Both the position numbers and the translations under genes were made by a program. From the NCBI RefSeq assembly GCF_937616625.2, contig NC_065572.1:38405653-38469652 (forward strand): 64,000 bases of DNA, read 5' to 3'. The notes under the pieces are model-generated. The model was given only the letters and a program-made list of their open reading frames with translations. It was not told where the DNA came from and did no database searches. Every line of letters starts with the position of its first letter. The first letter of the stretch is position 1. Positions 34,536 through 44,679 of the stretch are shown one piece after another. The stretch comes from Mercurialis annua (taxonomy: Eukaryota; Streptophyta; Magnoliopsida; Malpighiales; Euphorbiaceae).

Positions 34536-35023
34536 TAAATGTAAATAGCATTATGAACTCATCTCAGTATATCTGACCCTGTTGTTTTCTCTATTTTTCC
34601 AGGCTTGTGATTTTGAGAGCGTTGGTCGACTCCGATTCTTTGATTCCTCGGAGGTCTTTTTCTGTTAATAAAACTAGTCTATTGTTTTAAACTCTTAGAA
34701 CGCATTAGAACTAGTTGTCTTTATATTATTATACTTTGGTTTGTCGTAGTGGTACGAATTTTATATTATTACCCTGGCTTATAACTTTGGATTATTATAT
34801 TTGAGGCCTGATTCATAGTTTCGGATTATTATCAGGTTCTGATATTAGAACTGTTGTATAAACTGCTAGACTTAGGTTGGAGTCTCGGTTGCCCCCGAGC
34901 AGTGGTTTTCTTGTAGGTTTATTTTCGTTTAAGGTTATCCGCGAGGCTTGCTCCGGGTTTTGGTACAACCATACACATACCCTAGCGCCGGTCGCGATCC
35001 ATGAAATTGGGTCGTGACAAAAG

Positions 35024-36993
35024 TGTTGGCGCAACGGGACGCGAGGGTCTGGATCGTATATTTCAATTCAAAATTAAAATTCCAACAATCTGAATCCTAA
35101 AGTTGATCATATCAACAACAAATGGATCTTCGTATCATTTAGTAATTAAAACACGCATCTAGGAATCGAAAGAAGAATACCTATGTCGATTCTCCAATGA
35201 TTCTTCTAGTCCTGAAAGTACGGCGACCTCAAGCTCGTCCACACGAGTATGCGTCCGATTGAATCATCACCTTGAAGTAATCTGCAAGAGTTCCTCTTGC
35301 CGAGCAGCCCTAAGCTCAAACTCTCGCCGCGACCACGACCTTGCTCGGATGTATGAAAAACGTCGCCAAGTTTTTACCGTGATTGATGACTACTTGAACT
35401 CTTTCAAGTGCTTTCTCTCTCTACAACTTTGTAGTGAGATGTGTGTTGTGTGGTGTTTTGAAATGAAAAAGGACAAGCTTGATTTATAGGCTAGAGCATA
35501 TCTTAAGAATGCAACACCTTACATGCTAGGTGTCACACACCAAGCAAAGTTGTTGACACCACATGACACCTTTCATATGGTGACATCATATAGGTGGTCA
35601 TCATATGACATCACATATATGACATGATCTTATCTCATCATCACCATGGCATCATCATTCCACTAACTTATGATTAATGCTTTAAGTATCATTAATTACA
35701 CTAATTAATTACTTAAGCCTTCTAATCATAAGACTTGGTTAAAATATAATTAGGTTTCTACTGATTTATAACTCTTATAAATTAGTCCCTAATTAACTTG
35801 GACATAGTACAATTAGGTTCCTATCTAATTTATAGCTCTTGCAAATTAGTCCCTAATTTGTACTTGTTTTTGATCTTAGATTAATTTCCGAGATATGCTA
35901 GTATCTATATGAAATTAATCTTTCGTAAACTCAATCGGTTGCACACTCTATTGTGTGTGACTAACAAGGTTCACATCTTTATGGCAACGAGAGACATAAG
36001 AAATGCCTTTCTTATACTATATAATTAAATCCCATTTAATTATTAATTCTCGTAGATCGAGAGTGACGTCTAGCAACATATCACGACCCCCAGATAGAGA
36101 TGAATGTTTCGATGCATTCTTTATGAACCAATGTTCATAATTAATATACACTCAAAATTCCCTTCATCAAAGATTCCAATCACGACTAGAGTCATGGTTA
36201 AGTCAAACACTGTTTGTCTTGATCATATGACCTCTCTCTCAGTTCTAATTCTTGATAAATATGACTTCCACTAGAAACAATTTTCTAAGTAAGTCAAATA
36301 CACCTGCGCAGGTTTTATCATCCATCAAGAACAATCTGAGATAGCATAGAATCTTGTCTCCAATCATCAAGAGTGATGAATCCTTTTTAGGTTAAACTCC
36401 TATCTCCATATACAACTAACTAGAGCCAAGACATCCCGCGGCCCTAGCTCATGAAAGATCTAGGGTTAAGGAGTATCAAACTCTAATCACCTATATACAA
36501 GATAGTGTCACCGCAAGTCAAAGGACATATGTACAATTATGAACTAGATGACATTAAATTGACTTTGATGAATTACCATGTATAAGTCATCTAGCGTCAC
36601 TTGTTGGACTCACTCAACACCTTGAATGTCCACATGTTTATTGTAATCCCCATCAAGTAGTATGAGACTCACTACTTTCTATAATTAGTAACTCTTTACT
36701 AATCAGGAGAATAAACAGAGGTGACGATCTTTCCGGGATAATGCGATGCCCTTATTCGTAGGATCCCATCGATCGGGAACAGTTATTTAGATCACTTGTA
36801 TAATAGAATATGTCACTCATATTCTTAACACCTTAAGAATAGATTCTATCACAATGTGATAAGGACAATACGTAATAAATGAACACTTATTTGATAAGAT
36901 ACTAAGTTCAAATAAAACATATATATCATTGCCATTGGGATTAGTTCTACAAATATACACGATTAAATGGCCCTAAGGCACATACTACTAACA
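35024..36993 (-). mobile_element. 3' LTR of copia element 2, 1970 bp
   Basis: Begins TGTTGGCGCAACGGG and ends CATACTACTAACA, the inverse of the family termini. A minus-strand TATA box (TATAAAT, 35482-35488) is visible. It has fewer U3 repeats than the copies at 1-270 and 24865-25165. The reading frame at 35259-35489 is LTR sequence. This is the most complete LTR of the family in the window that carries no foreign insertion. Confidence 0.9.
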
Positions 36994-37004
36994 ATCTCCC
37001 ACTT
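36994..37004 (-). promoter_or_regulatory. Polypurine tract of copia 2 (inverted)
   Basis: ATCTCCCACTT on the + strand, that is AAGTGGGAGAT on the coding strand, directly next to the LTR. Confidence 0.88.
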
Positions 37005-39333
37005 GCACTGGTGCCATTGACAACCATATCTAAGCCCCATCTTCACAAGATGTAAATCTTAATGACTCATAGTCATGTAAACCTTAATTACTCTAAGTCA
37101 TGGGCTTTGGCAGTGGGTCAACCTTGTTACTGGCTGATGCTATCGATTAGAGAAACATTTTTCTCTTTCCAGCATTTTATTTAGATAATATGATAATGCC
37201 TTTCCTTATGCTCGGATAAGTTGTGAGACCCGGTTTCTTTTGCTAGGGAAGTAGCACCATTGTGGTCGCAGAAAAGAGGAACTGTCGACTTAATGGAAGA
37301 AAACCGTACTTAGTTCAATTACGAACTAATTTATCCAAACACCTTCTATTACGACATCTCATATCATAATATACTCGGCTTTTATAATGGAATCTGGAGT
37401 TGATTCTTGCTTAGAACACTTCTAGCTCACTACTCCTTCATTATAGATACATATGAATCCGGAGATAGACTCTCTATTATCCATATTTGATTATTAATTA
37501 GAATCTATAAAACGGTCTACTTAAAAGGTCGTTCTCCATTTGTTAATACCATATCTTTAGTTCTTTAAAAGTACTTAAAGATATCCTTAACAACCATCCA
37601 ATGTTCTGAACATTGATTGGATTGAAACCGATTAGTCCCACTAATCGCATAGACAATTTCTAGCTTTGTAAGTGACAACACATACATCAGACTGCCAACT
37701 GTCGAAGCCTATGGTATCTTTGCTAGATTCTTTCTTTCGTCAGAAGTCTCGAAAGACATTCCGTTTAAAAGAAGAATTTCATGCCTAACTAGTATCAATC
37801 CTTCTTAGAACTTCCATATTGAACTACTTCAATATCTTTTCTAAGAAGAGCGTGTAGGAGAAACCAATTATTCTCTTAGATCTATCTTCATAAAGTCTAA
37901 TACTGAGAATTTAGGCTACCTCTCCAAGGTCATGGATAGAGTACGTATTATATAAACCAAAGTTTTACATAAGTTAACATTTTTATATTATTATTTATTA
38001 GTAATAAGTTATCTACATGTAAGATTATGAAGGTGAGTCTGCTCCCACTAACCTTCTTGTAAACATTGGGTTTATCATTTTTTTTAATAAATTCGTAACT
38101 CCTTACGGATTTATCAAGACGATGAAACTCGAAGCTTTCTTTCCATCCACTAGGGATCATTTTAGCTTACACGCCTTGGAACCTTCTTCGGATTCAAAAT
38201 CCTCAACTTGTTCCATATAGATATACTCCTTAATTTAACCATTAATGAATGTGGTTCTTGCATCCATATGTCCAACCACAAAATCTAAATGTGTAGCTTT
38301 GGTAAGAAAAATCTTGATGGACTTAAGCATGGCTACCGGCGAGAAAGTGTATTCACAATACGACTTCTTGCCTCTAGCAAAACCCTTTTGCAACAAGCCT
38401 AACATTATAGGTCTCCGCCTTTCCATTAGTACCAATTTTACACTTGAAGATCCATTTAAACCTTATTGGTATAATACCTTTGGATGGATCGACTAGCTCC
38501 TAAAATTTGGTTTCTTTATATGGAATCCATTTCAGATTTTATTCCTTCAAATCAATTTTGAAGAATCTATATCACATATAGTTTCCTCATGAGTAGAGGG
38601 ATCAACACTTGATCTTTTTCTCTATGACTAAACAACTCTTTTTTATCATGCGGGAAAACCATCTCTGTCCGGTGGACGAGATACTCTACTTGATCTTCGA
38701 GATGTTAATGTAGATACATCTTTTACTAACTCCGGCTTTTAGTGAGTTTGATCAATCTTCATTGATTTATTATTTTGTTGGTAACTAGATGACTCCCCAT
38801 CTAATTCTATTTTCCATTCTTAGTCTTCTCTTTAATAAACGCTTTATTAAGAAAGACTACCATCGATAAACAACGATTGTTTGTTCGGTTAGAATATAGA
38901 AAAAATATCCTAAACTGTCTTTAAGATATCTAACATAAACTTTCCATGATTGATTTTGATTCCAAATTTATCGGATATCAGTTTCTTGATATGTCCCGAA
39001 CACCCTCAAATCATAACATCCTTAAGACTTTATTCCATACCATATCTCATAAGGTATGTATGGAGCGGATTTAGTTGGAATTCAATTTAGAATTTTATTT
39101 GCAATAAGAAGTGCATGACCCCATAACAAGATGGATAAATCAGTATTTAGCTCATTATTGATCGTATCATATCCCACAATGTACGATACCTCCTTCTTGA
39201 CAGACGCACCATTCAATCATGGTGTTCCTAAGGAGTAAGTTGAAAAATAATACCACATTCTTTTAGGAACATACCAAATTCTGTACTCATGTATTCTTTC
39301 CTTTTCGATCACATCGTAAAGTGCTAATACTCT
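37005..39333 (-). pseudogene. pol: Copia 2 pol remnants (RNase H, RT, integrase)
   Basis: Reading on the minus strand: an untranslated or degraded tail (37005 to about 37540), then RT C-terminus (MSFETSDERKNLAKIP, about 37700-37760). A frame from 38160 to 37948 follows, with YEFIKKNDKPNVYKKVSGS and ILHVDNLLLI, in which the catalytic YVDD has become HVDN. A further RT piece (38435-38235) includes SPVAMLKSIKIF. Integrase core fragments lie at about 38900-39330, such as a counterpart of LKECGII and the segment with RSIMS. Stops and frameshifts are numerous and the piece ends inside the integrase core. It is clearly non-functional and older or less constrained than copia 1. Confidence 0.85.
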
Positions 39334-41964
39334 GGCTAAAATCGATAAAAAGGGGAAACGTTTGGATTTGTTTCGTAACGTTTGTAAATGTTTGGCTTAA
39401 ATCACTAAAAGGGCGAAACGTTTGGTTTGGGTTCGTAACGTTTGTAAACATTTCGCTTAAATTGCTAAAAAGGTGAAATATTTGGTTTGGTTTTGTAACG
39501 TTTGTAAACGTTTCGCTTAAATCGCTAAAAAGGTGAAACTCTAAAAAGGTGAAACGTTTGGCTTTGTTTCGTAACGTTTGTAAACTTTTGGCTTAAATCG
39601 CTAAAAAGGTGAAACGTTTGGATTTGTTTCGTAACGTTTTAAACGTTTGGATTGGTTTCGTAACGTATTAAACGTTTGGCTAAAATTGCTAAAAAAAGTG
39701 AATCGTTTGGATTTATTTCGTAACATTTTAAATTTTTGGTTTTGTTTCCTAACGTTTATAAACGTTTGGCTTAAATCGCTAAAAAAGTGAAACATTTGGA
39801 TTTTTTTGTAACGTTTTAAACGTTTGGATTGGTTTCGTAACGTTTTAAACGTTTTGGCTTAAATCGCTAAAAAGGTGAAACATTTGGATTGTTTTGTAAC
39901 GTTTGTAAACATTTGGCTTAAATCGCTAAAAATGTGAAACGTTTGGATTTGTTTCGTAACATTTGTAAATATTTGGCGTTAATCACTAAAAAGGTGAAGC
40001 GTTTGAATTTGTTTCATAACGTTTGTATACGTTTGGCTTAAATTGCTAAAAAGGTGAAACATTTGGTTTTGTTTCGTAACGTTTGTAAATGTTTGGTTTC
40101 AATCGCTAAAAAGGTGAAACTCTAAAAAGGTGAAACGTTTGACTTTGTTTCGTAACGTTTGCAAACTTTTGGCTTAAATCGCTAAAAAGGTGAAACATTT
40201 TGATTTGTTTTGTAACGTTTTAAACGTTTGGATTGGTTTGGTAACGTATTAAACGTTTGGCTAAAATTGCTAAAAAATTGAATCGTTTGGATTTATTTCG
40301 TATCATTTTAAATTTTTTGTTTTGTTTCCTAACGTTTATAAACGTTTTCCTTAAATCGCTAAAAAGTGAAACGTTTGGATTTGTTTCGTAACGTTTTAAA
40401 CGTTTGGATTGGTTTCGCAACGTTCTAAACGTTTTGGCTTAAATCGCTATAAAGGTGAAACATTTGGATTTGTTTTGTAACGTTTGTAAACGTTTGGCTT
40501 AAATCGCTAAAAATGTGAAACGTTTGGATTTCTTTCGTAACGTTTGTAAATGTTTGGCGTAAATCACTAAAAAGGTGAAGCGTTTGAATTTGTTTCATAA
40601 CGTTTGTAAACGTTTGGCTTAAACTGCTAAAATGGTGAAACGTTTGGTTTTGTTTCGTAACGTTTGTAAATGTTTGGTTTCAATCGCTTAAAATGTGAAA
40701 CGTTTGGATTTGTTTTGTAATGTTTAAAATAGTTGGACTTGTGTCGTAACGTTTTAAATGTTTGGCTTAAATTGATAAAAAGGGGAAAAGTTTCGATTTG
40801 TTTCGTAATATTTGTAAACGTTTGGTTTAAATCGATAAAAAGGTGAAACATTTCGTTTTGATTAGTAACATTTGTAAACATTTACCTTAAATTGCTAAAA
40901 AGAGGAAACTTTTGATTTTGTTTCGTAACATTTGTAAACGTTTGGCTTATATTGCTGAAAAGTGAAACGTTAGGTTTTTTTCCATAACGTTTGCAAATTT
41001 TTGGCTTCAATCGCTAAAAATGTGAAACGTTTTGATTTGTTTTGTAACGTTTAAAATGTTTGGATTGGTTTCGTAACATTTTAAAAGTTTGGCTTAAATT
41101 GATAAAAAGGGAAAAAGTTTGGATTTGTTTCGCAACGTTTGTAAACGTTTGGCTTAAATCGCTAAAAAGGTGAAACGTTTGGTTTTGTTTAGTAACGTTT
41201 GTAAACGTTTAGCTTAAATTGCTAAAAAAGGGAAACTTTTGATTTTGTTTCGTAACATTTGTAAACGTTTGGCTTATATCACTAAAAAGGTGGAATGCTA
41301 AAAAGGTGAAACGTTTGGTTTTGTTTCGTAACGTTTGTAAACTTTTGGCTTAAATCTTTAAAAAGGTGAAACTTTTGGATTTGTTTTGTAACGTTTAAAT
41401 GTTTGGATTGGTTTCGTAACGTTTTAAACGTTTGGCTTAAATTGCTAAAAAGTTGAAACATGTGGATTTGTTTTGTAACGTTTTAAATGTTTGGTTTTTT
41501 TCGTAACGTTTGTAAACATTTGGCTTAAATTTCTTAAAAAGGGAAACGTTTGGATTTTTTTCGTAACGTTTGTAAACATTTAGCTTAAATCGCTAAAAAG
41601 GTGAAACGTTTGGATGTGTTTCGTAACGTTTTAAACGTTTGGATTGGTTTCGTAATTTTTTAAACATTTTGGCTTAATCACTAAAAAGGTGATACGTTTG
41701 GATTTGTTTCGTAATGTTTGTAAACGTTTGGCTTAAATCCCTAAAAATGTGAAACGTTTGGATTTGTTTCGTACCGTTTGTAAACTTTTGGCTTAAATTG
41801 CTAAATAAGTAAAATGTTGGATTTGTTTCGTAATGTTTGTAAACGTTTGGCTTAAATTGCTAAAAAGTTGAAACGTTTGGATTTGTTTCGTAACATTTGG
41901 CTTCAATCGCTAAAAAGGTGAAACGTTTGGATTGGTTTCGTAACGTTTTAACCGTTTGGCTTAT
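39334..41964 (-). repeat. 60-bp satellite array, inverted
   Basis: Monomers in inverted orientation (ggtgaaacgtttgg...). A block of about 575-580 bp is duplicated: the marker gtgaaactctaaaaagg is at 39533 and 40114, and the marker gtattaaacgtttggc is at about 39665 and 40236. The stretch contains no genes; minus-strand frames at 39601-40881 are translations of the repeat. Confidence 0.95.
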
Positions 41965-42240
41965 TGTCACGATCCAAATTATTAAGCCGCGACGGGCGCT
42001 CGGGAATGGGATTGGTAGCTCCGAAACCCGTAGTAAGCCTAAATTTACTAAAAACGTTTTTGCAAATAAATAACATATTCACAAACGGAAGCAAACATAT
42101 ATACAAGTATTTATACAAGATTTTCTGATATCCACGTGGGCTCTAGTTACTATACCACTTACAAACTGGCCTCACCGGATTATATACATACTAATATATC
42201 ATAAATATATCACCGGCATCTGGTGCCATGAACCAAACAC

Positions 42241-42287
42241 TAGATACGTGTCTCGGGATAACTCAACCGAGTTCAACCTCGTATCTA
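42241..42287. promoter_or_regulatory. Nested stem-loop in the minus-strand LTR
   Basis: Outer arms TAGATACG (42241-42248) and CGTATCTA (42280-42287) are perfect. Inner arms are CTCGG (42252-42256) and CCGAG (42267-42271). It lies about 280-320 bp from the LTR 3' end. It differs in sequence and position from the hairpin of the other LTRs. Confidence 0.55.
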
Positions 42288-43001
42288 ATATTCATATATC
42301 CAACTTCCATATTCGTATCATGCATACATATCAAATCATTTCACATAGTTTAAACACACTAGACTGATTGAATTACTTGTGATAACACAGCCTATTGACA
42401 CCCAATATGTAGCTAGTTTCTTCGGATCGCATAGTAGTTCTCGTACTTGAAATTTAATAAAAGCATATAACATATTGGCAAATCATATATAATGCGATGC
42501 GTTTAAATAAATAATATATAAGATATAATATCAAATAACTATCATAGATAATACACGAAAGTAAAATGCAACTCACTCGGACCGCTATCCAATCTATGAC
42601 ATGGTCGATATGATAGTATGCTCGCACTAGCCCACGTCTGCTGATCTCACCGCTCGTTGACGCGTCTGTTACGTATTAATTAGCATTTTATAGTTAGACG
42701 TGTATTTCATGTTTATATGCGTAATACTTGTAAATCCTAGGTTTTAGTTTTACTCTTAATGTTATTCGTGAACTCGATGCTCCTTTATCGTATTCACGAC
42801 ATATCAGACTCCGTTTCTCGTATTCAAGAATTATGTAACTTGCTTATCGTTTTGCACTTTTGCTTATTACCTAAAACGTCGAACTTAATCTTAATTTAGG
42901 ATTCTCGGGGTCCATGATTAGTTTTTAGGGTCTATTATCCGTAAATATTGGAATCTAGGTCGAAATAGGGGCAAAAATATTATATTGGTCCCTCGAACTA
43001 G

Positions 43002-43085
43002 CTGTGCGGGCGCACAGGAGGTATTGTGCGTCTGCACAGTACGCTGTGCGTTCGCACAGCCTATTTAGGCTGTGCGTTTGCACAG
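43002..43085. promoter_or_regulatory. Four-copy CTGTGCG...GCACAG palindrome cluster
   Basis: CTGTGCGGGCGCACAG (43002), TTGTGCGTCTGCACAG (43024), CTGTGCGTTCGCACAG (43044) and CTGTGCGTTTGCACAG (43070). They are 16 bp each, with 20-26 bp spacing. This is the third LTR in the window with four such units, each with its own motif. Confidence 0.75.
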
Positions 43086-43931
43086 CTCCGGGGACCTTTC
43101 TCTGGGACGTTTCGCACCCCTCCGACCTTCACAACCTACTAACAACACCTTTCTAAACAAAACCCGTCATTTAGTTTTTCCGAAAACCTTAAAAACGACT
43201 TAGATATGTCAATTTCAGTATAAATACGACATAACCTCTAAAACAGCCCATATAATCCGATTTTTGACACCAATTCTAGAGATTTTACCTTAAAACGAAG
43301 CTTAGGATCAGTAGAGCTTCCAATTCCGAAAGATCAACGCGAAAATCACTTGAAACAGACGTCGAACGGAGAAACGGCGAGCGAACGACGGTAATGATCG
43401 ACGAACGCAACGGGGAGAGAATGAGAGCTTCTGGAGAATTTTTCCTTCTTCTTATTCATATCTTTCTCTTTATATATAATGGTTAATGTACCATTTAAAT
43501 CCTTGTTTTCTTTGATTGTTGCCAATAATCCTTTAAACTTTTCTTTTGTTCAATTTATTCCATTGCTTAATTAATTAACACTTTAATCATTTCGTATACG
43601 TATTATTTATATCTAATAGAAAATAAGATCCAAAAATTTATATTTTCCCGTCAAATGTTCATAAATTTCAATTCTTGAGACTTAATTGGCTAAATTACCT
43701 CTTTAGTACCTAAACTTTATTTTGTGACCTTTCTTGCCATTTTTCCTTTTAGTCCCAATTCCAACTTTAACTTAAGATATATTATTTAATTCCTAGTAAT
43801 TATCTTCCTGAAACTGACTTATAAAGGTCTATTTATCTTAATTTCTCAAAAATCTTTCCGATATTGTCACTTCGACAACTTAAAACTTGGACCCGGTCCA
43901 ATTAAATAATTTAATCATATGGGGTATTACA

Positions 43932-44060
43932 CTTATATCGCTAAAAAGGTGAAATTTTTGGATTTGTTTCGTAACGTTTGTAAACGTTTGGCTTCAATCG
44001 CTAAAAATGTGAAGAGTTTGGATTTGTTTTGTAGCGTTTGTAAACCTTTGGCTTAAAGTA
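43932..44060 (-). repeat. Short satellite segment, inverted
   Basis: About two monomers of inverted satellite between the solo LTR and an AT-rich insertion. It includes the unusual variant tgtgaagagtttggatttg at 44008. Confidence 0.88.
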
Positions 44061-44649
44061 ATTTTTTAAAAAGATTTTCTTAATTAATTTATTTAAGATA
44101 ATTAGTTTTGTCTAGGATTTTCTTTGTGGTAATTTTCTAAAATACACGTTTCGGCATTTTATTTACAATTTTACATTGCAAGTTTTGACTTTTCTTTTCT
44201 GACTTTTTTTATTTACGAAAAATACCTTCTTCTTTTTTTTAATTTCAAAAATACCTTTTCGGTTTTCAATTTCGGTTTTCGGTTCAGTCGACCGAACCGA
44301 CCAAATCGACCGACAGTGTTTTTATAGTGTAAGATTAGTGTATATATAGTGTTAATTTTTATTTTTCATAGATTTTTTTCCTGGAATGTTTTTATTTATT
44401 TTTTATAGTGTAACAGTAGTGTATATATAGTGTTTTTATGCTGTTTATATAGTGTAAGATTAGTGTATATATAGTGTATGAGTAGTTTATAAGTAGTGTA
44501 TTTATGGCATTTTGTAGTGTTTTTGTGGTTTATACCATGAAAAACTGCAAATACACCATAAACACTGCAAATACACCATAAACACTGTAAATGCACCATA
44601 AATTAATTTTTTGGCGTAATTATTATTCATAATAAAAATTAAATATATA
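44061..44649. repeat. AT-rich fold-back sequence with minisatellites
   Basis: Unclassified insertion. It holds cggttcagtcgaccgaaccg (about 44280), and several copies of a unit like tatagtgtaagattagtg (44323-44480). Three 20-bp units actgcaaatacaccataaac follow (44544, 44564, 44584). The stretch tttatggcatttt...gtggtttat just before is a loose inverse of these units, so the segment can fold back. The satellite variant tgtgaagagtttggatttg lies on both sides (44008 and 44650). No gene is seen; the frame at 44396-44599 is repeat sequence. Confidence 0.6.
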
Positions 44650-44679
44650 TGTGAAGAGTTTGGATTTGATTTATAGCGT

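Larger units (their letters stand above)
19048..35019 (+). mobile_element. Gypsy element A, deleted and nested
   Basis: LTR retrotransposon inserted in satellite. The left flank is aaagg (19043-19047); the right flank is aaag (35020-35023), cut off by the next element. The order is 5' LTR, primer site, gag, protease, then a direct jump into the 3' LTR. RT, RNase H, integrase and the beginning of the 3' LTR are deleted at about 33104. Copia element 1 is inserted between gag and protease, and a MITE sits in the 3' LTR. Gag followed by a fused protease and an initiator-Met primer site fit a chromovirus-type gypsy element; finer lineage placement is not attempted because RT is missing. Confidence 0.93.
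33104..35019 (+). mobile_element. Truncated 3' LTR of gypsy element A
   Basis: Matches the 5' LTR from about 20308 to its end (GGGTCGTGACA). The first roughly 1.26 kb is lost in the same deletion that removed the pol region. It is interrupted by a MITE (34166-34535) and keeps the conserved hairpin (33945-33964). It ends four bases before copia element 2. Confidence 0.9.
35024..39333 (-). mobile_element. Copia element 2, minus strand, 5'-truncated
   Basis: Same family as copia 1 but on the opposite strand. Its LTR at 35024-36993 (its 3' LTR) is followed by an inverted polypurine tract. Decayed RNase H, RT and integrase then run up to about 39333, where satellite resumes. Gag, protease, primer site and the other LTR are absent, so the 5' part has been lost by deletion. 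It lies immediately beyond the end of gypsy element A. Confidence 0.9.
41965..43931 (-). mobile_element. Solo gypsy-like LTR, minus strand, 1967 bp
   Basis: On the + strand it starts TGTCACGATCC and ends GGGGTATTACA, so the element reads TGTAATACCCC...GGATCGTGACA on the minus strand. It is flanked by perfect duplications cttat (41960-41964 and 43932-43936) in satellite. The 3' end is distantly related to the other large LTRs (ACTACGGGTTTCGG versus GCTACGGGTTTTGG; GAGCGCCCGTCGCG versus TAGCGCCGGTCGCG). No primer site or coding sequence is present. It contains a four-copy palindrome cluster and a nested stem-loop. Confidence 0.93.

Noticed and set aside
34813..35034. Minus-strand frame across the gypsy A / copia 2 junction
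   Set aside because: Crosses two LTR ends; chance frame.
37005..37540. Possible host gene fragment between copia 2 LTR and RT
   Set aside because: Position and orientation fit the untranslated or degraded tail between RNase H and the polypurine tract of the copia element; no independent gene signals.
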